Source: a bacterium (GTDB lineage Bacteria; UBP6; UBA1177). From it: a DNA stretch of 64,000 bases. The notes below the pieces were generated by a model that did no database searches, had not been told where the DNA came from, and saw only the letters and a list, made by a program, of their open reading frames with translations. Position 1 is the first letter of the stretch; each line of letters begins with the position of its first letter. The translations under genes and the position numbers were made by a program. Below, one piece after another: positions 44,027 through 50,650 of the stretch. The DNA lies in contig JAEESW010000003.1 of assembly GCA_016290135.1 (NCBI GenBank), positions 62,001-126,000 of the forward strand, in the 5' to 3' direction.

Positions 44027-44153
44027 GCTTCGTCTCCGATTTTCATACAATTTCGGAATACAATTCCTGTTTTGTATGATAATCCGCTTTCCGGAGATTG
44101 CAAGAGTTTTTTGTGCAGAGTTGTCTGAATCAGCCGATAAATTTTCTGAGCTC

Positions 44154-44181
44154 TTCACTTTTCACATTTTTTCTGTATTAT
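44154..44181 (+). promoter_or_regulatory. Promoter of the DRTGG-PHP-HATPase genes
   Basis: Plus strand: -35 TTCACT (44154-44159), 16-bp spacer, -10 TATTAT (44176-44181), 34 bases before the DRTGG start. Confidence 0.65.
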
Positions 44182-44215
44182 AACGCGGTTTTTTTGATTT
44201 TTGACGGAGTGAAAT

Positions 44216-44548
44216 ATGAAAGTTAAGGAACTTGTTGAAAAACTGAATCTTAAGGTTTTTACCGAAAAAGGCGATCTGGAAAAGGAAATTTCCGGCGGCT
44301 ACACTGGAGACTTGCTGAGCGATGTAATGGGAACTGCGAAGGACGGAAACGTTCTGGTCACGGTTCAGTCGCACAAAAACGTAACGGCTATAGCTTCTCT
44401 TAAAGAGCTCGCGGCAGTCGTTCTGGTAAAGGGAATCTCGCCCGAACCCGAGATGCTCGAATCGGCTGAGGACGAGGGGATCGCGGTTCTCGGAACTAAA
44501 GAGAACGCATTTACGATTTCCGGCAAAATTTACGAACTTATAAAGTAA
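44216..44548 (+). CDS. DRTGG-domain protein, second copy
   Basis: 110 aa, paralogue of the DRTGG protein at 34022: KVKELVEKLNLKVFTEKG, GDLLSDVMGTAKDGNVLVTVQ (cut), SHKNVTAIASL and GIAVLGTKENAFTISGKIY. The order DRTGG-PHP-HATPase followed by NuoE/NuoF/HydA genes is found in other fermentative anaerobes. It is probably a ligand-sensing regulator of the hydrogenase; the ligand is unknown. GGAG lies 9 bases before ATG. Confidence 0.8.
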   Translation: MKVKELVEKLNLKVFTEKGDLEKEISGGYTGDLLSDVMGTAKDGNVLVTVQSHKNVTAIASLKELAAVVLVKGISPEPEMLESAEDEGIAVLGTKENAFTISGKIYELIK

Positions 44549-44553
44549 AAACC

Positions 44554-45294
44554 ATGAACCAGTACAGGGCGGATCTTCACATCCACACGCTGCTTTCCCC
44601 GTGCGGCTCGCTTGAAATGAGCCCTGCGGCGATCCTCGAAGCGGCAGCTGAAAAGGCTCTCGATATCATCGGGATAGCCGACCACAATTCGACGAGGCAG
44701 TCGACGATCATCCGCGATATGGCGAAAAAATACGGGATTTTCGTTCTCTGCGGCGCCGAAATAAACACGAAAGAGGAGATCCACTGCCTTGCATTCATGG
44801 AAGACGACGAAAAACTCGCGGTTTTTCAGTATTATCTCGACGAACACCTGATAAAAGTGCCGAACAATCCCGAAAAAATGGGATATCAGGTTGTCGTGAA
44901 CGAGGCTGAGGAGATAATTTACGAAGAGGAAAATCTTCTTATCGCCGCAATTGACCAGGATATCGAAGCGGCTGAAAAGTTCGTCCACTCGCTCGGCGGG
45001 ATCTTCATTCCGGCGCACATCAACAAGACCGTGAACAGCCTTCTCGGGCAGCTCGGTTTCATTCCGCCGGACCTGAAACCTGACGCGGTCGAGATCTCGC
45101 GGCACATCACGAGAGAAAAATTCCTCGCCGAAAATCCGTTCGTGAAGGGTTTCAACATCACGACGGCAAGCGACGCCCACATTCCCGGCGATGTCGGAAA
45201 GATCGCATCTGTTTTTGAAATCGAAAAAAGAAGTTTCGCCGAAATAAAAATGGCGCTTCACGGCGAAAACGGAAGGAGGGTTATCACAAAATGA
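44554..45294 (+). CDS. PHP-domain phosphoesterase
   Basis: 246 aa. Metal-binding motifs of the PHP family: DLHIHTLLSPCG near residue 7, DHNS near 42, GAEINT, IPAHINK, and the late SDAH. These bind two or three divalent metals for phosphoester hydrolysis. The protein overlaps the next gene by four bases (ATGA) and follows the DRTGG gene by 5 bases. In such loci it is a conserved but uncharacterised companion of bifurcating hydrogenases. Confidence 0.85.
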   Translation: MNQYRADLHIHTLLSPCGSLEMSPAAILEAAAEKALDIIGIADHNSTRQSTIIRDMAKKYGIFVLCGAEINTKEEIHCLAFMEDDEKLAVFQYYLDEHLIKVPNNPEKMGYQVVVNEAEEIIYEEENLLIAAIDQDIEAAEKFVHSLGGIFIPAHINKTVNSLLGQLGFIPPDLKPDAVEISRHITREKFLAENPFVKGFNITTASDAHIPGDVGKIASVFEIEKRSFAEIKMALHGENGRRVITK

Positions 45295-45836
45295 AGGAAC
45301 TTGCTCTGCATATTCTCGATATTCTTCAGAATTCGACCCGCGCAAAGGCGAAGAGAATAGACCTCAACATTTTCGAGGACACTGTGAAAAATGTCTATTC
45401 GATAGAAATCAAGGACGACGGCTGCGGGATGTCGCCGGAACTTCTGGCGAAAGTGACGGATCCTTTCACGACAAGCCGCACGACACGAAAAGTCGGGCTC
45501 GGTGTTCCGCTTTTCAAACACACGGCGGAGCAGAGCGGCGGACATCTTGAAATAACTTCGCAGGAAGGAGTCGGAACTGTCATCAAGGCGACGATGCAGC
45601 ACGACAACATCGACAGACCGATACTGGGGAGCGTTGCGGCGGTCTTCGTCCAGACGGTCGCTTCAAATCCCGAGATCCGCTTTGTCTACACCCACACCAA
45701 AAACGGAAAAAGCTACGTTTTCGACACCAAAGAAGTCAACGAGGCTCTTGACGGAATGCCGATCCAAAGCCCCGAAGTCATCAACTATCTTATCAGCATG
45801 ATAAATGAAAATCTCAAAGAGATCGGCGTGAACTGA
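45291..45836 (+). CDS. Histidine-kinase-like ATPase (GHKL) without kinase helix
   Basis: 181 aa. N-box ALHILDILQNSTRAKAK, G1 box IKDDGCGMSP, and a shortened lid with GLGVPLFKHTAEQSGG and VGTVIKATM. There is no phospho-acceptor His domain, so it is an ATPase domain protein as commonly found upstream of nuoE-like hydrogenase genes. The C-terminal ~60 residues are specific to this group. Overlaps the PHP gene by four bases; 151 bases then separate it from hndA. Confidence 0.83.
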   Translation: MKELALHILDILQNSTRAKAKRIDLNIFEDTVKNVYSIEIKDDGCGMSPELLAKVTDPFTTSRTTRKVGLGVPLFKHTAEQSGGHLEITSQEGVGTVIKATMQHDNIDRPILGSVAAVFVQTVASNPEIRFVYTHTKNGKSYVFDTKEVNEALDGMPIQSPEVINYLISMINENLKEIGVN

Positions 45837-45896
45837 TTGATTTTACTGACAGTTAGTTTTGACTAATTCTGATAAAAAATTTTTTTCACTGAAAAT

Positions 45897-45926
45897 TTGA
45901 CTTTCATCCTTTTAATATTGTATGGT
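45897..45926 (+). promoter_or_regulatory. Candidate promoter of hndABCD
   Basis: Plus strand: -35 TTGACT (45897-45902), 18-bp spacer, extended -10 TG-TATGGT (45921-45926). A dyad TTAGT-tttg-ACTAA lies just upstream (45853-45866) and could be an operator or a weak terminator of the preceding genes. The non-consensus -10 and long spacer would fit an activated promoter. Confidence 0.45.
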
Positions 45927-45987
45927 TCGCCGCGGTTTATTAGTAATTTGAGAGTTTCTTTATTTTCAGACAAGGAGGCTTGTTAGT

Positions 45988-46467
45988 ATGGCAACGATTA
46001 AAATCAATTCTCAGTATTTGAAAGAGATCAAAGAAGTTTGCGCTTCTTTCAATTACGAGAAAGGACAGCTTATCAATGTCCTTAAAAAGACTCAGGAAAA
46101 GATCGGTTACCTTCCGGCAGAAGTCCAGATGGTCATCGCGGAAGAGCTTAAAGTTCCGGTCGCAAAAGTTTACGGTGTAGTTTCATTCTACTCGTTCTTC
46201 ACAATGGTTCCGAAGGGAAAACATCCGATTTCGATCTGCCTTGGAACGGCTTGCTACGTCAGAGGCGCAGAAGGCATCCTTCACGAAGTCGAAAGAATTC
46301 TTGGCATCAAGCCCGGCGAAGTTACCCCGGACGGTCTTTTCTCGCTTGACTGCCTCAGATGTGTCGGCGCATGCGGTCTCGCTCCGGTTATTTTGATCGG
46401 CGAAAAAGTTTATCCGCGCGTAACGCCGAATCAGGTTAAAGCAATCCTTGACGAATACAGAAAGTAG
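45988..46467 (+). CDS. hndA: NADH-dependent [FeFe]-hydrogenase subunit A (NuoE-like, 2Fe-2S)
   Basis: 159 aa, thioredoxin-like [2Fe-2S] subunit equivalent to NuoE or HydC of bifurcating hydrogenases. Helical N-domain, then cluster ligands CLGTACYVRGA and CLRCVGACGLAP, the spacing of the 24-kDa family. Perfect ribosome site AAGGAGG upstream. First gene of the hydrogenase operon; passes electrons between the flavin subunit and Fe-S clusters. Confidence 0.92.
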   Translation: MATIKINSQYLKEIKEVCASFNYEKGQLINVLKKTQEKIGYLPAEVQMVIAEELKVPVAKVYGVVSFYSFFTMVPKGKHPISICLGTACYVRGAEGILHEVERILGIKPGEVTPDGLFSLDCLRCVGACGLAPVILIGEKVYPRVTPNQVKAILDEYRK

Positions 46468-46476
46468 GAGGGTAAA

Positions 46477-46866
46477 ATGGCAGTAAAATCACTTGCTGAT
46501 CTCAAAAAAATGAGCTCGGAATTCAAAAACACCGTTTCTCTCAGAGAGAACGGAGACAATGTCGATTCCCTTATCCAGATCAAAGTCGCTATGGCTACAT
46601 GCGGAATCGCAAGCGGCGCAAAAGAAGTTATGGATTTCTACCTTGAAGAACTCGACAAACAGGGAATCAAGGCGGTTGTAACCCAGACAGGCTGCATGGG
46701 ATACTGCTATGCAGAACCGACGATCGAAGTTAAACTTCCCGGCAAAGATCCTATCGTTTTCGGTCATGTAAATGTCGAAAAAGCTAGCGAAATTCTTGAA
46801 AAATACATCAAGAACGGCGAGCTCGTAGAAGGTATCATCCCGGTTAATTACGAAACGGTTAAATAA
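46477..46866 (+). CDS. hndB: HndB-like 2Fe-2S thioredoxin-fold subunit
   Basis: 129 aa. Thioredoxin-like ferredoxin domain with MATCGIASGAKE and TGCMGYCYAEP: only three Cys are visible at the usual four ligand positions, as I recall for HndB of the Solidesulfovibrio NADP-reducing hydrogenase. Its place between hndA and hndC supports the name. Without the fourth Cys it may bind the cluster differently or not at all. Confidence 0.83.
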   Translation: MAVKSLADLKKMSSEFKNTVSLRENGDNVDSLIQIKVAMATCGIASGAKEVMDFYLEELDKQGIKAVVTQTGCMGYCYAEPTIEVKLPGKDPIVFGHVNVEKASEILEKYIKNGELVEGIIPVNYETVK

Positions 46867-46878
46867 GGGAGTTTGAGC

Positions 46879-48675
46879 ATGACACATTACAGATTTCATA
46901 TTCTCTGCTGCGGCGGTACAGGCTGCAAAGCTTCGAACAGCGCAGGCATAGTAAGAAAATTCGAAGCCGTTCTTAAAGAAAAGAACATCAACGATGTCCA
47001 GGTCATCACCACAGGCTGCTTCGGCTTCTGCGAAAAAGGCCCCATCGTTAAAATACTTCCCGACAACACTTTCTATGTTCAGGTCAAGGAAGAAGATGTC
47101 GAGAACATCGTAAATGAACATATTATTAAAGGTAGAAAGGTCGAGAGACTTCTCTACACCGACCCGAAAGCAAACGCTCACATTGCCGATTCGAAACACA
47201 TGGGTTTCTATAAGAAGCAGATGAGAGTCGCTCTTAGAAACTGCGGTTTCATCAACCCTGAAGACATCCGTGAATACATCGCAAGAGACGGCTACGCTGC
47301 TCTTGGTAAAGTCCTTTCCGAAATGACTCCGGAACAGGCTATCGAAGAAATGAAAAAGTCAGGGCTCCGCGGCAGAGGCGGCGCAGGTTTCCCGACCGGC
47401 AAAAAATGGGAACTTGCAAGAACACTTGTTCCGAACGCTGAACAGAAATACGTCATCTGCAACGCTGACGAAGGCGACCCGGGTGCATTCATGGACAGAT
47501 CGATACTCGAAGGCGACCCGCACTCGATCATCGAAGCTATGGCTATCTGCGGATACTGCATCGGCGCAACGAAAGGTCTTGTATACATCAGAGCTGAATA
47601 TCCGCTTGCAATCAGAAGACTTCAGATCGCTATCGACCAGGCTCGTGAATACGGTCTTCTCGGCAAAGACATCATGGGAACCGGTTTCGAGTTCGACATC
47701 GAGCTCAGATACGGCGCAGGCGCATTCGTATGCGGCGAAGAAACAGCTCTTATCCACTCGATGGAAGGCCAGAGAGGCGAACCGACAATCAAACCTCCGT
47801 TCCCTGCTGTAAAAGGCTACAACGGAATGCCCTCCAACGTAAACAACGTCGAAACTTTCGCTAACGTTCCCGTCATCTACCTCAAGGGTGCTGACTGGTT
47901 CAGCAAGATCGGAACCGAAAAATCGAAAGGTACGAAGGTTTTCGCGCTTGCCGGCAAGATCAACAACGTCGGTCTTATCGAAGTTCCGATGGGAACGACT
48001 CTCCGCGAGATCATTTATGAGATCGGCGGCGGAATCAAAGGCGGCAAGAAATTCAAAGCTGTTCAGACCGGCGGACCTTCGGGCGGCTGCCTGACAGAAA
48101 AACACCTTGACACTCCGGTTGACTATGAGAGCCTTGCTGCGGCTAAATCGATCATGGGTTCCGGCGGTATGATCGTCATGGACGAAGACAACTGCATGGT
48201 TTCGATCGCAAAATTCTACCTCGACTTCACAGTCGACGAATCCTGCGGCAAATGCACTCCGTGCCGTGTCGGCAACAAGAGAATGAACGAGATCCTCGAC
48301 AAGATAATCAAAGGCAACGGAACTATGGAAGATCTTGATACCCTCAAGAATCTTGCAAACGTCATCAAAGACACCGCTCTCTGCGGACTTGGTCAGACGG
48401 CTCCGAACCCCGTTATTTCGACTCTTGACAACTTCTACGATGAGTATCTCGCTCACGTAAAAGACAAAAAATGCCCGGCCGGACAGTGCAAAGACCTTCT
48501 CAGCTATGTCATCAATCCTGAGAAATGCATGGGCTGCACGGCATGCGCAAGAAAATGTCCTGTCAATGCGATTACCGGCACTGTCAAACAGCCGCACAAA
48601 ATCGACCAGGAAAAATGTATCAAATGCGGAACATGCATCGATACATGTAAATTTGGCGCAATTAGCAAACAGTAG
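46879..48675 (+). CDS. hndC: [FeFe]-hydrogenase flavin subunit (NuoF-like, HydB/HndC)
   Basis: 598 aa. Residues ~1-95 are a 2Fe-2S thioredoxin-like domain (CCGGTGC, then CFGFCEKGP); ~130-430 the NuoF fold with FMN/NADH sites GLRGRGGAGFPTGKKW and NADEGDPGAFMDR; then SLBB, the N3-type 4Fe-4S motif CGKCTPCRVG, and a C-terminal 2x[4Fe-4S] ferredoxin (CMGCTACARKC, CIKCGTCIDTC). This is the bifurcating subunit oxidising or reducing NAD(P)H. ATG at 46879 (GGGAG seven bases upstream) was preferred to an in-frame TTG 6 bases earlier. Confidence 0.94.
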   Translation: MTHYRFHILCCGGTGCKASNSAGIVRKFEAVLKEKNINDVQVITTGCFGFCEKGPIVKILPDNTFYVQVKEEDVENIVNEHIIKGRKVERLLYTDPKANAHIADSKHMGFYKKQMRVALRNCGFINPEDIREYIARDGYAALGKVLSEMTPEQAIEEMKKSGLRGRGGAGFPTGKKWELARTLVPNAEQKYVICNADEGDPGAFMDRSILEGDPHSIIEAMAICGYCIGATKGLVYIRAEYPLAIRRLQIAIDQAREYGLLGKDIMGTGFEFDIELRYGAGAFVCGEETALIHSMEGQRGEPTIKPPFPAVKGYNGMPSNVNNVETFANVPVIYLKGADWFSKIGTEKSKGTKVFALAGKINNVGLIEVPMGTTLREIIYEIGGGIKGGKKFKAVQTGGPSGGCLTEKHLDTPVDYESLAAAKSIMGSGGMIVMDEDNCMVSIAKFYLDFTVDESCGKCTPCRVGNKRMNEILDKIIKGNGTMEDLDTLKNLANVIKDTALCGLGQTAPNPVISTLDNFYDEYLAHVKDKKCPAGQCKDLLSYVINPEKCMGCTACARKCPVNAITGTVKQPHKIDQEKCIKCGTCIDTCKFGAISKQ

Positions 48676-48690
48676 GCAATGGAGAAACAC

Positions 48691-50469
48691 ATGGATATGA
48701 TTAAAATTACAATCGACGGTAGAGTTTACGAAGTCGAGAACGGAATAACGGTTCTTGAAGCCGCAAGAAGAAACGGCATCAAAATCCCGACGCTCTGCCA
48801 CATGAATCTTAAACCGATCAACTTTGTAAACAAGCCCGCTTCCTGCCGTGTTTGTGTCGTCGAAATGGAAGGCGGAAAAGGAAACCTTGTTCCGGCTTGT
48901 GCTACGGACGTTAGAGACGGTATGGTCATCAAAACGACATCCGCAAGAGTTCTCAACGCAAGAAAGACAATCGTAGAACTTCTTCTTTCCGACCATCCGA
49001 ATGATTGTCTCCAGTGCGCGAAATCGGGTGACTGCGAACTTCAGAGCCTCGCAGCAACGCTCGGCATCCGCGAGATCCCGTTCAAAGGTATCCAGTCAAC
49101 ATACAAAAAGGACAGCACCCTTTCGGTTTACCGTGATGTAGACAAATGCATCATGTGCCGCCGCTGCGAGTCGATGTGCTCGAACATCCAGAGCGTCGGC
49201 GCTCTTTCGGCTGTTCACCGCGGTTTCCCGGCAGTTGTAGCTCCCGCATTCGAAGCTGCTCTCGGCGAATCCTCATGTGTAAACTGCGGACAGTGCGTTC
49301 AGGTCTGCCCGGTAGGCGCTCTTACACTCGTTGACAACATCGGCGATGTCGTAAAAGCTCTCAACGACCCGACCAAAACAGTCGTCGTTCAGACAGCTCC
49401 GGCAGTCAGAGTCGCTCTCGGCGAAGAGTTCGGCATGGAACCCGGAACGATCGTTACCGGCAAAATGGCTGCTGCTCTCAGAAGACTCGGCTTCAACTAT
49501 GTATTCGATACCGACTGGTCTGCTGACCTTACCATCATGGAAGAAGGAACTGAGTTCCTCGGCCGTGTAAAGAAATTCCTCGCTGGTGACAAGGATGTCA
49601 AACTTCCGCTCTTCACATCATGCTGCCCGGCTTGGGTAACATTCTATGAGAAGAATTTCCCGGATCTTCTTGACTACCCGTCAACCGCTAAATCTCCGCA
49701 GGGTATGTTCGGCGCAGTCGCAAAGAACTACTTCGCTAACAAAATTGGCGTAAAACGTGAAGATATGGTCGTTGTTTCCATCATGCCGTGCCTTGCTAAG
49801 AAGAGCGAAGTTGCACGTCCTGAACTCGGAAACGGCAAAGATCAGGATGTCGATTTCTCGTTGACCACACGTGAGCTCGCTCACATGATCAAACAGTACA
49901 ATATCGACCTCAAAGAACTTCCGGAAGAGGATTTCGATTCTCCGCTCGGACAGTCCACAGGTGCAGCTGTTATCTTCGGAGCTACAGGCGGCGTTATGGA
50001 AGCTGCTCTTCGTACCGCTTACGAAGTTCATACCGGCAAGACCCTTCCGAAGGTCGACTTCATGGAAGTCCGTGGTCTTGAAGGCCTCAAAGAAGCTGTT
50101 ATCGACGTTGACGGTCTTCCTGTCAAAGTCGCTGTTTGCTACGGCCTCGGCAACGCACGCAAACTCATGGAAGAAGTCCGCGCAGGCAACCCGAACGGCT
50201 ATCACTTCATCGAAGTCATGGCTTGCACAGGCGGCTGCATCGGCGGCGCAGGTCAGCCCTACCATCACGGCAACGGCGAAATCATCGCTAAACGTATGGA
50301 AGCTACCTACCGTGAAGACGCTGGCAAACCGATCAGAAAGTCTCACGAGAACCCGGATATCATCGCGATCTACAAAGAGTACTACGGTGAGCCGAACAGC
50401 CATCTTGCACACGAACAGCTTCATACTCACTACATTGACAAGAGCGTAAAAATCGAAGAAGTCAAGTAG
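48691..50469 (+). CDS. hndD: [FeFe]-hydrogenase catalytic subunit (HydA/HndD, bifurcating type)
   Basis: 592 aa. From N to C: plant-type 2Fe-2S (C36, C52, C55, C70), His-Cys 4Fe-4S (HPNDCLQCAKSGDC), two 4Fe-4S (CIMCRRCESMC, CVNCGQCVQVC), then the H-cluster motifs TSCCPAW (C311, C312), MPCLAKKSE (C367) and EVMACTGGCIGG (C512, C516), and a C-terminal small-subunit-like tail. All catalytic residues including the proton-relay Cys are kept, so it should be an active H2-evolving or -oxidising enzyme. ATG at 48691 follows GGAGAAACAC; an ATG 12 bases earlier is less well placed. Maturases HydEFG are not in the window. Confidence 0.96.
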   Translation: MDMIKITIDGRVYEVENGITVLEAARRNGIKIPTLCHMNLKPINFVNKPASCRVCVVEMEGGKGNLVPACATDVRDGMVIKTTSARVLNARKTIVELLLSDHPNDCLQCAKSGDCELQSLAATLGIREIPFKGIQSTYKKDSTLSVYRDVDKCIMCRRCESMCSNIQSVGALSAVHRGFPAVVAPAFEAALGESSCVNCGQCVQVCPVGALTLVDNIGDVVKALNDPTKTVVVQTAPAVRVALGEEFGMEPGTIVTGKMAAALRRLGFNYVFDTDWSADLTIMEEGTEFLGRVKKFLAGDKDVKLPLFTSCCPAWVTFYEKNFPDLLDYPSTAKSPQGMFGAVAKNYFANKIGVKREDMVVVSIMPCLAKKSEVARPELGNGKDQDVDFSLTTRELAHMIKQYNIDLKELPEEDFDSPLGQSTGAAVIFGATGGVMEAALRTAYEVHTGKTLPKVDFMEVRGLEGLKEAVIDVDGLPVKVAVCYGLGNARKLMEEVRAGNPNGYHFIEVMACTGGCIGGAGQPYHHGNGEIIAKRMEATYREDAGKPIRKSHENPDIIAIYKEYYGEPNSHLAHEQLHTHYIDKSVKIEEVK

Positions 50470-50494
50470 TTGACTCAAGTTTGATCCACTTTCC

Positions 50495-50522
50495 AGCCCC
50501 GGTCCGCCGGGGCTTTTTTTTT
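50495..50522 (+). terminator. Strong terminator of the hndABCD operon
   Basis: AGCCCCGG (50495-50502), 4-base loop, CCGGGGCT (50507-50514), followed by a run of about nine T. 25 bases after the hndD stop. Confidence 0.95.
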
Positions 50523-50527
50523 GCTCT

Positions 50528-50586
50528 GCGCCGCCAATCTTGTCGATATACCGAGATATCGTTATTTCGTAATCTCGACACGGCGC
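50528..50586. repeat. GC-stem hairpin enclosing 8-bp tandem units (element C)
   Basis: GCGCCG (50528-50533) pairs with CGGCGC (50581-50586). Inside: a leader CCAATCTT, then units GTCGATAT, ACCGAGAT, ATCGTTAT, TTCGTAAT and a partial CTCGACA. Directly follows the hnd terminator and precedes the promoter of the next lipoprotein gene. Confidence 0.82.
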
Positions 50587-50591
50587 GAATG

Positions 50592-50619
50592 TTGTTTTTT
50601 TCCTGATTTTCTTTAAAAT
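50592..50619 (+). promoter_or_regulatory. Possible promoter of the DUF1566 lipoprotein gene
   Basis: Plus strand: -35 TTGTTT (50592-50597), 16-bp spacer, -10 TAAAAT (50614-50619), 31 bases before the ATG at 50651. The -35 is weak. Confidence 0.45.
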
Positions 50620-50650
50620 TCCGGTGTTTTTGATTTTGTTGGAGAAAAAG

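Noticed and set aside
45841-45990. Rex or FNR-type operator upstream of hndA
   Set aside because: No TTGTGA-N-TCACAA or TTGAT-N4-ATCAA palindrome could be found; only a small TTAGT/ACTAA dyad, noted with the promoter.
47359-48996. Long minus-strand open frame (545 codons) opposite hndC and hndD
   Set aside because: It lies entirely antisense to highly conserved hydrogenase genes with biased codon use; the translated sequence is Phe/Val/Asp/Ser-rich with no domain and no ribosome site.
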